64,000 nt of DNA from Mortierella alpina (Eukaryota > Mortierellomycota > Mortierellomycetes > Mortierellales > Mortierellaceae). The notes beneath the pieces are model-generated. The model saw nothing but the letters and a program-made list of their open reading frames with translations. It had not been told where the DNA came from and searched no databases. Each line of letters starts with the position of its first letter. The stretch's first letter is position 1. The DNA is taken from NCBI GenBank assembly GCA_029449245.1, contig JANATF010000010.1:186001-250000 (forward strand). Direction: 5' to 3'. A program made the translations under genes and the position numbers. Below, one piece after another: positions 42,158 to 54,105 of this stretch.

Positions 42158-43434
42158 ATGGCGAATGCAGCAGCCGTTGATCCCTGCTCTATTCTTTTGT
42201 TGAAAGAAGCATCCAGCAAGCTTGACACGATCTCGGAGCAGTCTAGTAGATCCTCATTAATTCCGGGAGGGTCAGGTCCAAACGCGGATCAACCTTATAG
42301 CGCTGCACTAAACTCAGCATTCCGTGCAATCAATGCCCAATGCAGTGTCGAATACCTCGCGCCCATGACGACTGTCTATCCAGACGACACCCTCCTATCA
42401 AGAGCTATCGCATCTGGACCTCCTGATCGCTGCCGGCCCACACAGGGGACTGCAGGCACGATAAATGAGGCAGGTAAAGTTTGGGCGTTCGCGGTCACCT
42501 CTCAGAATGCCGTCCAGGCGGTGCAGGAAGCGCTGAGCAAGCAACTGGATCCTGGTGAGTTTCATTAGCAACTTTGTATGTTTTCCAAGATATATATGCT
42601 TACGAGAGATGAGCCATGGTACTAACCACACATTCTCATGCGTCATGTTTTCCGCTTTTGTTCATAGAAGTACGTGATGCTTGGCTCCAGATACCAATCT
42701 ACTGCCTCACAGGAGCGACCCTCGCCAGCGTGAAAAAAGTCGGATTCAAGACCATCAACAGCCGCAATCCTTTTGGGAGCCCTAGTACGGACGAAGCACC
42801 ATCAATACCCGCGGAGGAGACACCCTCTTTTGATAACGGCGATCAGTTAGTAGACTTTTTACTATCGCTGGATTGGCCCACAGCAATATATGCTAAGGAC
42901 AAGGATTCCGAGCCAGTTCTCTGGTTCTTGACAGGAGAAACGCATATGAAGACACTTGCTGAGAGACTATTCGCCCATCACAAACCATTCTTGGAAGTCG
43001 TCGTTTACAAAACGGGGCCCAGACCTGGATTTGAACAGGAGCTTGCAGCGTGGTTAGCGAGGACCTCGAAAGGAACATGTGCCGGGCCAAACGGCAAGAT
43101 GCATAGAACTAATACTCTTTGGTTGGCGGGCTTTAGTCCTCGAGGTGTCGATCTCTCGATCCCGACACTCTGGAAATTTCTGGCAGAGAGTCGCTCTGCT
43201 GCTAAATCTGAGACGAGCGCAACAACAAAAGCAACATCGGTGAGATGGGCGTCTATTGGAACCACTACGGCCAAACGCATCAGCGAACATCTTTCTCAGC
43301 TTCACAAGAATACAGGAGACAGTGCAGGGCCAATTGATGTCGACTCAGAGGTGGCTGTTGCCAAAGCCCCCAACCCTATAGCTCTAGCTGAAGCCATAGT
43401 GTCAGGGACACTGTGCCAAAAAGTGCCGCAATAA
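42158..43434 (+). CDS. HEM4: Uroporphyrinogen-III synthase
   Basis: Cyclises hydroxymethylbilane with inversion of ring D to give uroporphyrinogen III, the common precursor of heme and siroheme; cytosolic. Exons 42158-42554 and 42668-43434 give 387 residues, longer than yeast Hem4 (275). The two-lobed HemD pattern is visible: VEYLAPMTT and WAFAVTSQNAVQAV in lobe 1, and LTGATLASVKKVGF, LWFLTGETHMKTLAERL, VEVVVYKTGPRPGFEQEL-type hinge, LAGFSPRGVDL and WASIGTTTAKRI in lobe 2. The extra length is in an acidic/Pro loop (about 160-185) and in disordered Ser/Thr-rich inserts. The stop codon is embedded in AATAAA. Confidence 0.88.
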
Positions 43435-45125
43435 ATATAGTGTTTATGTGAATTAGCAGCCTAGCCTTCGACGATATTTGCTCAATTTGGCCATATGGCA
43501 TGGCCCTGTCGCGATCATCGACTGTTTCATACATGAGCTCTAAAGTACCATTGTCTACGTATGCATGGTCCAATACTACAGGAAGCGTGCAGCTGTTCCT
43601 GAACTTGACAAACCTGTTATTGCCCTTGCAAAGGAGGAGGTCTAGAATCTTCTCGGAATAGAAAGAGAGGGTGGGGCGCGCTTTTTTTTTCTTTGTTTTC
43701 AGAGTATTGTCAGTCAGCAAAATTAGATTGTCTACTGTCCTGTTGGTGGGTGAGGGCGGTGAGGGCGTGGGGGCGTGTGGTGCCCTGGTAGCACCACGTT
43801 CCAACCGAAATATCCTTCCGATCATCCGTTGAATACTTCTGCGCTAGCATGAGTTCGGGCTTGTCGCCCAGGGCATGTGCTCTTTGTCAATAAGAGAGTG
43901 CAGGGTGAAAGGAAGAAGATCGGCGCAAAAAAAAAAAAAGCTTGCCGCCAACGGAGGAACAGACTGGCGTTCATCTCCCTTGAAGTCACTCTGAGGATGA
44001 TGATTCTGGAACACTACATAATTGTGCTACCAGCTCGCCTCTTTCTTTGCTCCTTCTAGGCTGCAGGCTAGCTCTGTTTACCTCCTTATTGTTCTCCTTT
44101 ATTCTTCCATCCTCTGCCGCCTTCATTGTCTGTACAGGCACCGCCAGGTGCAAGGAAACGTGGGGGGAGGCGAAATTGTAGCACACTTCAGAAAATGAAG
44201 GACGCAGGGCAGTTGAGCCAGGGCATGATAATGCAATCGAGCCGTTGAGGACACGAACACGAGGGGCAGGGCAATCCTAAAGCATGCAGTATGTACAGTA
44301 CAGACAGTGCAGACCCAAGCCCGACAACGCTGGCTTTTGTTGCCCTCGCTCTATTAATGCTGACCTGTTTGTTGACGGGAACTTGCAGTCGAATGAACTT
44401 TAAAACAAGAAGGTTTTTGCTTGTGCGTTTCATTGAGGATGGCACGCATACAAAACATACAAACGTGTGCGGGTGCTCACCATTTTCTCCCTCTCGTCTC
44501 TCTGACCTTGTGTTCATCAAGGCGACATTGTAGACACCGACCATACTCTTCCCAGAATGAAGGGAGCGGGGATGGATGGTCTGGGGAACGAGGCAAGGGG
44601 ATGAGGGAGAGGGGAGCGGAAGGGCGTTTTTAGCGTTGCTCGCCTGTCTCGCCCTTCTTCTCGTCCTTCTCATTCCTCTCCTCTTGCTTCTCCTCTTGCC
44701 TTCCTCTCTCTTCTCTCCTCTACTCCCTGTGCTCATCCTTCTCTTGCCTGCCCTGTCTGCAACTGACCGCACCCTCACACGAAACGACCCAAGTCTTCGG
44801 AACATTCCTCTCCTCGCACAGTCGTTACTCCCGCTGCCGAGTCTGTTCCTTTCCCCTTCCGTCCGTTGCTTGTGCCCCACGCGTTTCCCTTGAGCCAATC
44901 GCTCCATTCGTCCGCCTCATTCCTCCCCACTCTTCTTCTAGTTCTTGTCAATCCCATTCGTCAATCTCAATTGTCTTCCGGCAGTAGTCATCGGCCTCAA
45001 CAAACCACTCCCGTGAGACAGAGCCACAGCACCCTCCTCTTCGCCTGCGCGACGCTACACACTGCGCGACCCACCGCCACACGATCTGCTTCGCAAAAAC
45101 CCTTTCATACCAAACCTAGTGCGCT
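43435..45125. other. 1.7-kb intergenic region before the monooxygenase array
   Basis: No gene is recognised. A minus-strand open frame (43825-43376) has a protein-like composition in its middle but runs antisense into HEM4 and matches no family I know. A strongly CT-rich tract on the plus strand (about 44635-44960) just upstream of the first monooxygenase looks like promoter/5' UTR; it creates long artefactual Arg/Ser-rich frames on the other strand. A run of 13 A is at 43927-43939. Confidence 0.4.
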
Positions 45126-47468
45126 ATGAGCGATCCACCACCATTCAAAGTCTTGGTAGTAGGAGCAGGCATAGGCGGTCTAGCCCTCGGTGTCATGCTA
45201 GAGCGCGCCAATATGAACTATGAAATTCTGGAAAAGCACCCATACCATAACCCTCTAGGTAACGAAACTGCGATCTTTTTTGTTGACAGAAACTCAATCT
45301 TAATGCCCTCCCTCCCCACGTTCGTTGCCGCTCAGATCTTCTCCAGATCTTGAACCATATCTCTCTAACTCATTTCCTTTCTTGATCGCTCTGTAGGAAG
45401 CGCCATTTGCCTGGCTCCGTCGGTCCTGCCACTGTTCAAACAACTGGGCTTGGATGTTGAACTCAAAGCGATGTCGAAGCCATTCGGATCGCTCGTTTTC
45501 CGAGAAGAGAACATGGAGATCATTGGATCATACTCGAGTCGCACGCCTGTCGACATCAAGGAGCGGTATGTTGTGTGGGTCTCTAACGAGAGAGAGAGAG
45601 AGAGAGAGAGATCACACTGTCTTCTTCGCTGAAAGGCTCTAAGAAACATACTCATTTGGATCTGTTGCCTCAATGCTAGATATGGCGAGTACTGCCAGGT
45701 CATCGCGAGGAAAGACTTGTGTGCACTTCTCTATAAGAACATTCCCCGGGGGAAAATCAAGTTTGGCAAACGTGTGCTCGACATCCGACAGAATATGGGA
45801 GAGGTCATTGTTCAGTGCGCGGACAAGTCCGTTCATCATGCAGATATCCTTGTAGGCGCCGATGGGGCTTACAGTGCCGTACGACAATCTCTACACAACG
45901 AGCTTGAGGCGAAGGGACTGTTGCCCAAACCCGACCTAACGCCCCTAGGATACCAATACGATTGCCTTGGTAAATGATGCACGTCTGCTTCATAGAGTTC
46001 ACCATATGCGCACGCGAATCAGTGCTTTGGTCGTTTCATCGTGCTGACATGGGCCGTGTTTACTTTCCTTTCGACATCTAGTCGGCGTTACTGCTCCCCT
46101 AGATCCGCATGAGCACTCAACTCTCTTTGACAAGTTCTCAGAACTACAGACCGTCGTTAGCAAGGACACGACACAAACAGTAGGCCATTGCTGAGGTCAA
46201 TTTGGAAGTCGTATGCTTTACGCCTTAAGCGCGGTACTGACCTGAAATCGGTTTCAACGACTTCTGCTTTCTTCTTGATTCTCGGTACTCAAAATAGCAT
46301 TGGTGCATACCATTGACAGGAAACAGAATGTCATGGATGGTCGTCAAAGGCCATGATAAAGGGAGAAAGTATGCAGAGGAGCAAATATTTAAGCAATCGG
46401 ACTGGGGCGAGGATGCAGCTGAAGTGATGTCATATCAATACCGTGAGCTCAAGACACCCTACTCATGCGAGCTCGGGTATCTTATGGACAAAACTCCAAA
46501 GGGTTTCATGGCCAAAGTCATGCTTGAAGAGAAGGTAACAGAATCTTGGGACGAAAGAAAACGAGAACGTTTTACGCCTCGGAAGGAGAGACGTGTTAGT
46601 ATTTGAGAATAACCATCTCGTCTATGCCACTTCTCCGTGCTCTTAGTACTACAAGTCGTGGTACGGTGGCCGCGTCGTCTTGACGGGTGATGGTAATTTT
46701 GAGCTAGCGGATGTTCCCCCACGCTATTTTTGTGCGATCTCTGCGTCACCAGCTAACTATCGCTCTATCCAACCACCATCTGCGTAGCATGTCATAAAGT
46801 CGTCCCGTTTGGGGGCCAAGGGTAAGGGGGAAATTCCGTCTTCGCTTAATCTTTCAAAGGCTGATTCAGGATTTGGGACGAAACTAACGCATGCTTGGTC
46901 GCTTAGAGCAAACCAAGCGATTCTTGACATGGTGGCACTGATGAATCTACTCGTGGACCTCAACTCGAACACAGTACCCGACATTGAGTGTATGTTTGAA
47001 AAGTACTTCAGGTTGCGCTCACCCATCGGCCGATCGAGCGTTGAAGTGTCAAGTCGTCTAGGGGGTATGATGAACCGAAAAGTAAGTACGCTAGTTGACA
47101 AAGGCGTGATGCAGTCTTTCAACGATGTTGTTTTTTGACTCGAACAAGAGAGCAGCAGACCCCCCTCCCAGTTAGTCATCGGGCACTATCCATCTTCTCC
47201 ACTTTGTGCTGACAAGACCGTTTTGTTTTCTGCTCATCTGCAGGGCAAGTTCAACGACTTTGTCCGCAGGTTGATTCTGCGACATGTGCCGCGTTGGTTT
47301 TCGTTGATGGTGAATGATCGCTTGAGCTATGATCGGCCCCAGCTCGAGTTCTTGCCGTTCGTGGAGATCGAAGGCTCCTTAAAACCAAAGGAACAAACCC
47401 GCTCGGCTTATGTTCCAATGGTTCCCCAGCAGGACCCAAAGACAGACGGTCAAACTCTATCCCCATAA
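45126..47468 (+). CDS. FAD-dependent monooxygenase, tandem copy 1
   Basis: Class A flavoprotein aromatic or polyene hydroxylase (PF01494 type); substrate unknown. Exons 45126-45258, 45397-45565, 45680-45969, 46082-46179, 46298-46534, 46647-46692, 46788-46821, 46907-47081 and 47244-47468 give 468 residues with no break. All three flavin motifs are intact: VGAGIGGL (GxGxxG at 13-18), VGADGAYSAVR (DG motif) and VLTGDACHK (Asp324), then VPFGGQGANQAILDM. No signal peptide or terminal anchor is seen. It is first of three paralogues in the same direction over 9 kb. Exons 3 and 4 (290 + 98 nt) add to exactly 388, the length of the single corresponding exon in copies 2 and 3. A GA microsatellite lies just inside intron 2. 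Confidence 0.88.
45585..45612 (+). repeat. GA microsatellite in monooxygenase 1 intron 2
   Basis: About 13 tandem GA units starting some 20 bp after the GTATGT donor at 45566. Confidence 0.85.
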
Positions 47469-48919
47469 AGCGTTCCCAGCGTTGAAATCGCGCATCGCCT
47501 GTTGTAATTGGTGATACCATGTGCCTTTTGACCTCAATGCTTGTTTCAGGGTGCTTCCGATCTCGCTGGACCCATAGACTATGAGAAGCGACCGACACTC
47601 CTTCGTCAGTCTTTGTGGAGACATGTCTAGAGCTGAATCTGTTTAGCATTGACACTCAGCGTCGCTCTATTCAAAATATCGCACAACGCAATGAAGGATT
47701 ACAAGGTACTCTCATGATCATATCACAGTGGATGTGTGAAAATACAGTTGTGTATCGTGCGCCCCCGCGTACCTTCCGATAATGGACCTTAAAAATATCT
47801 CAATGCAACGCTGTTCTTGGGCGCGAGCGCCTCGGAGTCTCATGATCATATGGATCCACATACAGAAAGACGACAGGCTGTTATTTTTGTTTCCCACTAC
47901 ACTACCTTGCTGGGATTGCTGATCAAATAGCACACCAGCCAAAAAAAAAAAAAAAAAAAAAAAAAAGCCCTTGACGAACTGTAACATATCATCATCCCGA
48001 GATTGCGAAATAAAAAGATGCTGGCGACCGCGTTCAATTGCAAATTCAGCTGTTGGGCAGTGTTCGTGGGATCAAAAGGCCTCCAGGTCCTGTATCGGGG
48101 CGCGGTATGACCATCAAGTCTTACCCGGGATGTAGAACGTCCCATGAATACTCCGCGCCAGCGTGTGAACTAAAAACAAAAAAATAGAGAGCTTTTTGCA
48201 ACAAGAGGCGCTTGGGATACGCAAACGATGGTACTGTGACCGATTCAGCGACAAGGTCAGTTATAGCGGCCAGCAATTACAAACGACTCCTTAGGCAGTA
48301 TGATGGATAAAAAGAAAACGTTGGTTCTGCATGATCGGAATGATGATCCTCGCACGGTAGTACAGGTCTTTGTAAGGGAGTGACGGTTCCTGCATGATCA
48401 TTGTACGAACTGGAGAAAAATGGTGCTTCCAATACAGAGAGAAGTCTGGAACCCACTGTTGATGCGCTAAAGCGTCTTCACTCCTTTTTTTTGGTGTTAC
48501 GGCTACAATGGCTACAGTTGCTATACAAAAGTGCGACACAGAGTGGTGGTCATGTTGACGTGCCGAGGTATCTTCGGTCTGAAAACCACGTTTCGGTGGG
48601 TCGGGAGCAAAAGTGTGTCTCCTCCCGTTCTAAACCAGCGGATCAACTGTTCCTGATCGGCTTGGGCGGAGGATACAATAGCCTGAATATAATGCGAGAG
48701 AGGGAGAGGTATAACAATGAAAAGCAGAAAATGAGGGTTCACAGCGAAATGAGGTGATCAACCAAAAGAAAAAGAGGTCGATGGAAACGGAAAAGCATTT
48801 CGTTTCCTCATTTACTTCAACCCTTCATTGCCTTGTCCTTCCTCACCATTCACGCTGTTCACGGTCGTTCTTTGCTTCTTATTGCATTTTCTCTCGTTTT
48901 TTCATTTCACAAATATATT
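47469..48919. other. 1.45-kb spacer between monooxygenase copies 1 and 2
   Basis: No gene is recognised. Contains a run of 26 A (47941-47966) and, just before copy 2, a pyrimidine-rich leader. No remnant of a further paralogue (no GAGIGG or GADG coding stretch) is visible. Confidence 0.45.
47941..47966 (+). repeat. Poly-A tract
   Basis: Uninterrupted run of 26 A between monooxygenase copies 1 and 2. Confidence 0.9.
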
Positions 48920-51098
48920 ATGGAGCCCAACATTCATGTTGTCATTGTTGGTGCAGGTATCGGTGGATTGATGCTTGCCACCTTGCTCGAAAAGGCTGGC
49001 ACCAGCTACCAGGTACTTGGAGCGCTTAGCCTCTCAAGACCTTTCACGCACTGAACAATGACCTCCCCCAGTCACTCACCACTCCTCATTCCCCACTCAT
49101 GTCGTATATGCGCTAGATCCTGGAAAAGTCGGAGGAATTAAAACCTCTTGGCTGTGCAGTGACACTGAGCAGTGTAGGACACCTCTTTGAGCAATTGGGT
49201 CTACGAGACGACCTAAACGAGCTCTCAAAGCCCTTTGGTGCACTCCATCTTTGCAAGGAAGACATGTCCCTCGTGGGCTCATTCTATACCCGGAAACCCG
49301 GGCACGACGTAGAGGAGAAGTAATGTTCAATTTTTTTTTGAAAAAAAAATGATCGGCTTTGCGATCGTCGCACAAAACGGGTTGTGTTCCTGGAGACACC
49401 CCTGCTCCTCCCGCGTCCTCATCGCATTTGCTGATACTGTTACATTTTTTTCTCTCTCCTTCATAGCTACGGTGATTATGCGCGGGCAGTCTCTCGCCCA
49501 GATCTTGTGCGACTATTAATGAAGCAGGTCAATCCAAACAGGGTCCATTTCAGCAAACGGGTGGTATCGACTACGCAAGATCGGGACCAGGTATCGGTCA
49601 CCTGCAAGGACGGCACTGTGTATTCAGGCAGTATCTTGGTGGGAGCTGACGGAGTGTACAGCAAGGTCCGCGAGAGTATGTATGAGGAGTTGCAGATGGC
49701 AAATGCTCTGCCCTGGGTCGACAGCCTGCCTCTTCGATACGGATACGAGTGTGCCGTTGGTGTAGCAGAGAACCTGGACCCTGAACAGTACCCAGTGGTT
49801 GAAGAAAAATACTGCGAATTCGTGGCATGTCTGGGAAAGAAGATTCCCTACTCGGTGAGCTAGCAGGAACACATGGCTCGGATGGAACATTGTGCACGTT
49901 TTACGAGATTCACAGGGGCAAGAATGTACTGACGCAGCCTCCTTGTGTGTGTATGTGTGTGTGTTCCATATTCTGTTGTTGAATCTCTTTAAATAGTGGT
50001 GGTTGATTCCATTGACAAACAACCGGGTGGGTTGGATGATTGTCCATGATATCCGTGACAAGTACCTCACTGCTGCCGACAAACCGGAATGGTCTCCCGT
50101 TGACGCCATTAAGATGTGCAACAGCACTCGTCATTTCACTTGTCCCTATGGGGGAAGCATGGGAGATATCATTGACGCTACCCCACAAGTGTCCAAAATC
50201 ATGCTGGAAGAAAAGGTACGAGAAACCACCGCTGAGGTGTGTCAGTTGTTTTGCAGCCACGGTACTTGTGAAACGTTGGTCAACTCATACTCTCGATGTC
50301 TCGCTAGTTCTTTACAACATGGCATTCCGGAAGAATTGTTCTTCTTGGTGATGGTAAGAGTAGACTATCATGTGGATTAAGAAAAGAGGGATGCTTTGAA
50401 CCTATACATAGCCTAATGCTGTTCTCTGCCTTTTCTTTTAATGCGCCATCAGCCTGTCATAAAGTGAGTAGACAAGCGGGACGGATAACACCTAAAAGAA
50501 ATGCAAGGCACCTCAGCTTACTCCTAAATTCATATTCTCTCTCTTCGCAGATGGTCCCGTTCGGCGGTATGGGCGCTAACATGGCAATTCAGTCGGCGCT
50601 AAAGCTCGCCAACGTTATCTACGACATCGAGTCCGACTCCCAACAGGATATCAAGTGGGCGTTTGACGAGTACTTTGAGGATCGACAGGGGGATTGCAGA
50701 GGGGCAGTGAACGCCTCTAATTACAACGGCGCCTTCATTCACGCAAAGGTAAGTCTTCTATTCTGCCTCTGCTTTGTTTGTGCAACCGCTTCTCAGAGGT
50801 CTGCAGTTCTCAGACCGCTTTTTACTAATAACACCCGTTTTCCTCTGTCTCGTCTGCAAACAAACCTCCCCCGTCTTCCCGTTTCCAGGGCCTCATTGCC
50901 AATGCCCTTCGGTATGTGATCAAGTGGGTACCCAACTGGTTGGTCAAGATGGGTCAGGACAAACTGAACGCAAAACGGCAACAGGCGAGTTTTTTACCGT
51001 TTGTCAAGATGCGGGGCAAGTTCCAGAACACTAAGCCTACGGTCCCGTCTTTTCGAAAGCCAGTACATGTGGCCAGGAACGGACCCGTTTGTCTCTAG
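48920..51098 (+). CDS. FAD-dependent monooxygenase, tandem copy 2
   Basis: Paralogue of copies 1 and 3. Exons 48920-49012, 49117-49319, 49467-49854, 49997-50215, 50308-50353, 50453-50463, 50551-50748 and 50889-51098 give 455 residues. Flavin motifs are complete: VGAGIGGL (11-16), VGADGVYSKVR, VLLGDACHK (Asp316), then MVPFGGMGANMAIQSA. Substrate-domain landmarks shared with its neighbours include PLTNNRVGWMIV and CPYGGSMGDIIDATP. Exon 6 is an 11-nt micro-exon, and exon lengths 203, 388, 46, 11 and 198 recur exactly in copy 3. The start at 48920 places the first beta strand immediately at the N terminus. Substrate and pathway are unknown. Confidence 0.88.
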
Positions 51099-51889
51099 CA
51101 TACCCAATAACATTCATATAATCAATTGGCAATTCTACATAATGCTGTGTATCGCGCAGTGGTTTGGTAATACGGAGTGGGTCATTGGAAGTTGGAGCGC
51201 ACGCCATTGGATGCTGCATGGGCAAAGAAATGAACGACGCACTGACTACGGCTTCTGCGTAAGGTGGCTCGTTCACCTTAACCACAAATGCCCAACCAGA
51301 TCGTTCGGTGCGGGGAGGAGACGGAGGAGTACAGGGCATGAATGGCCAGGAATAGTGTTGAGGGCGTCCCTCCCAGCGGCTCACTCCTACTAGCCCTCGG
51401 CTCGAAAGTCGATGGACCTCAAATGAAAAAAAATCTTGCTGTAGTAATTACAGAGCCTTCGAGAAGTCCAACATGACCCATCAAGACGACTCAAAGCAAT
51501 ATTGAAACGGCCTCTCTCGAGCCGGGTTAGAGCGGTGCCTGGTTTTTGTTAAAGTAGGACTGCAGGCTTTTTGTTTTTTCTTCGCTCTCATTTTTTTTTT
51601 TTGCTTTTGGTCCCTGCATACAGTAGTGGCCGAGTGGCCATTCAAAAGGGGCACAGAGCATTCTCATTTTCTTTTATGGCGAGAAAGGGAGAAAGGGCTA
51701 GTTGCGGCTCGGTTATGGCCCGTGTGATATCTTTCTCGGCTAAGTGTTCATGAACGCCCGAAGTGGGGTAAACCCAACAAAGGTGAATGCGTCGGTTGAA
51801 GTGCATTATTCTCATTCCAACCATCTCTTCTCTCTTCGTTCTCACAATCTTGCATTCATCCCTCTTTTGTTTTTTTTCCTGTCCTCAAG
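51099..51889. other. 0.8-kb spacer between monooxygenase copies 2 and 3
   Basis: No gene is recognised. T-rich runs are present (around 51591-51602), and a pyrimidine-rich leader precedes copy 3. Confidence 0.45.
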
Positions 51890-54010
51890 ATGCCATCCAA
51901 AAATCTCCATGTTCTGATAGTGGGAGCCAGTGCAGGGGGCTTGATGCTTGCCGTGCTGCTCGAACGAGCGGGCATATCATACCAAGTAACTTTTCCCTTC
52001 CTACCGTTTCGAAAAAAGCGCGTTTGAATGTAGAGTTTCATGTCCGTTAACATCCTCCCGTATTTTTGCAGATATTCGAAAAGTCAAAGGACGTCAACAA
52101 CCTTAGCATCGCCGTCTCGTTAGGTCCGTTGATGCAGATCTTTGAACAGCTAGGCTTGTACGAGGAGATTCTTCGCATGTCAAAACCAGTTGTTGAGGTT
52201 GCTGTACGAGGTGACCAATTGGCTTCAAGAGGGAGCTATAAATGGCTAAACCCAGGGAAGGACATAGCAGATCGGTGAGTGGCCCATCGCTACACGTTTT
52301 GTCCTACGAATCGGCTTGGTTGCATCAAAGCAGGACCCTGCGTTCTCATTTTCCACTCGTTCATTTTTTTTTTTTTTTGGTCCCAGCTATGGGGATCACA
52401 TCCGAGCCATAGCCCGCTCTGATCTCTTGAATCTACTACTCAAGCAAATTCCAACCAACAAAGTACACTTCAATAAGCGCGTTCTCATCGTAAAGCAGGA
52501 AGATGAAAAGGTCAGAATGCGCTGCCAGGACAACAGCACATATTCAGGCACCATTGTCGTGGGCGCAGACGGATCGTATAGCAGCATTCGCCAGAATCTT
52601 TATCGAGACTTGGAAAGGGTTGGCATTCTGCCAAAGACCGACGCGTGTCCTCCCGCCTATCATTACGACTGCCTAGTCGGCATCACAGAGCCAATGGACG
52701 CCGCCAAGTACCCTGTCTTTAAGAATGACTTTACGGATCTTCAAATACTGGCTGGGAAGAACGTACCATATGATGTAGGTGGACGCACGGATTGATGTTT
52801 TGTAGCCGATTATCATTCTGAAATGCGAATGCTTTTTGACTAACATATGGTAATAATAATTGGACCTCTATTAGCTGTGGGTCACACCTTTGACAGACAA
52901 CAGAATCGCGTGGATGAGCTTCTACAATGTTCAAGCCGATGGCAGTGCTGCAGAGAGGAGTTTCAGGTTCTCGGAATGGGACTCAAACGCTGCCCTGGAG
53001 ATGTGCAATCGTGTTCGGCACTTGCCGTGCATATATGGAGGATCACTAGGCGATCTCATTGACAACACCCCGAAGAGCCGGATCTCAAAGATCATGGTAG
53101 CAGACAAGGTGATTATAAGGGAGATCGAACATAATGGTGTTTCTATCTTGAGGCGGCACAGTTAGTATGAACAACGAGCCTGACTGGATTTCACCTTCAT
53201 ATTTCACCAGTACTTTAGCACTTGGTACCACAAGCGGATCGTTCTTCTTGGCAGCGGTATGGATAGGAGGATTGAGAAGAGGGTATTGCTTCAGAGACGT
53301 GGCCATTGATCACTAACGCTCTCTTTGCTTTTTTTAACATGTCGAAAATCACCCTCGGACACGGATCATCCAGCATGCCACAAGGTAAAGGCCCGTTTTA
53401 CAACGGTTTCCCCAGAGCTCAGTGCAGTGTCATGAATGGTTTGTCTTACTATGATACGCTCTTTGCCCACCTGGAATTTTAGATACTCCCATTTGGATCG
53501 AACGGCGTGGATCTTGCGTTCCTCTCAGCATTGGAGCTCGCCAATCTACTATATGAAATGCCCACAAGCAATCAAAACGAGATCACTCTTATCTTTGAGA
53601 AGTACTTTCAAGCGCGACATAAAGTAGCTAAGAGCTCGGTTGATGTTTCACGTCGGACGGGCATTATGATTAACAGAAAGGTACCGGCCATGCTTCATAG
53701 CTATTGCAAAGAGAGAAAAAAAAAGAGACGAGAAAACAGTTGGGCGGCAGAACAGACTTCGATACTTACCCACTCATTCTTTGTCGTCTCCCACTGTTCG
53801 GGCTAGCTATGGCTCTTGAGCGAACTCATGCGGCCCCTCATCTTTCTAGCGGTCCGATCAACCATAAAAAACTATGAGGAAACGGTCGCCACAATTCGAC
53901 CTCAGGCGTTATTCTTGCCGTTGGTCGAGCTCCGAGGTTCAGCCAAGAACAAGACCATTACTCCTCCAAAGGCGCTCAGCTGCACTTCAACGTCAAGCAA
54001 AGAAGAATGA
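51890..54010 (+). CDS. FAD-dependent monooxygenase-like protein, copy 3, altered FAD motifs
   Basis: Exons 51890-51985, 52072-52274, 52387-52774, 52875-53108, 53211-53256, 53374-53384, 53483-53680 and 53807-54010 give 459 residues. Gene structure and most sequence follow copy 2. Two of three flavin signatures differ. The Rossmann loop is VGASAGGL (Ser14 where GxGxxG has its second Gly), a change also seen in some fungal monooxygenases. The GD motif is VLLGSACHK, with Ser322 replacing the Asp that binds the FAD ribityl/pyrophosphate. The DG motif (VGADGSYSSIR) is intact. PFGSNGVD also differs from PFGGxGAN of the others. There are no stops or frameshifts and all splice sites are good, so it is probably expressed. 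Reduced or altered flavin binding is an inference. Confidence 0.85.
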
Positions 54011-54105
54011 AAGGCGCCTCAGTTGCAAAAAGAAAATCAAGCCTAGTCAAACCATGATGATAACTTCGATCTACATGACTTTTTAATATCCAGTTTGCAA
54101 CATTC

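Noticed and set aside
43376-43825. A 149-codon minus-strand open frame overlapping the HEM4 3' end
   Set aside because: Its C terminus is antisense to HEM4, it lacks introns or a recognisable domain, and no motif stands out; left as part of the intergenic entry.
44188-44907. A 239-codon minus-strand open frame upstream of monooxygenase 1
   Set aside because: It is the complement of a CT-rich promoter tract; Arg/Gly/Ser-rich low-complexity translation with no family similarity.
53106-53480. Suspicion that monooxygenase 3 is a pseudogene
   Set aside because: All introns here have good sites and the frame is continuous through the 11-nt exon; only motif residues differ.
43435-54105. Interpretation of the monooxygenase region as a secondary-metabolite cluster
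   Set aside because: No polyketide synthase, peptide synthetase, terpene cyclase, transporter or cluster regulator is present beside the three flavoproteins.
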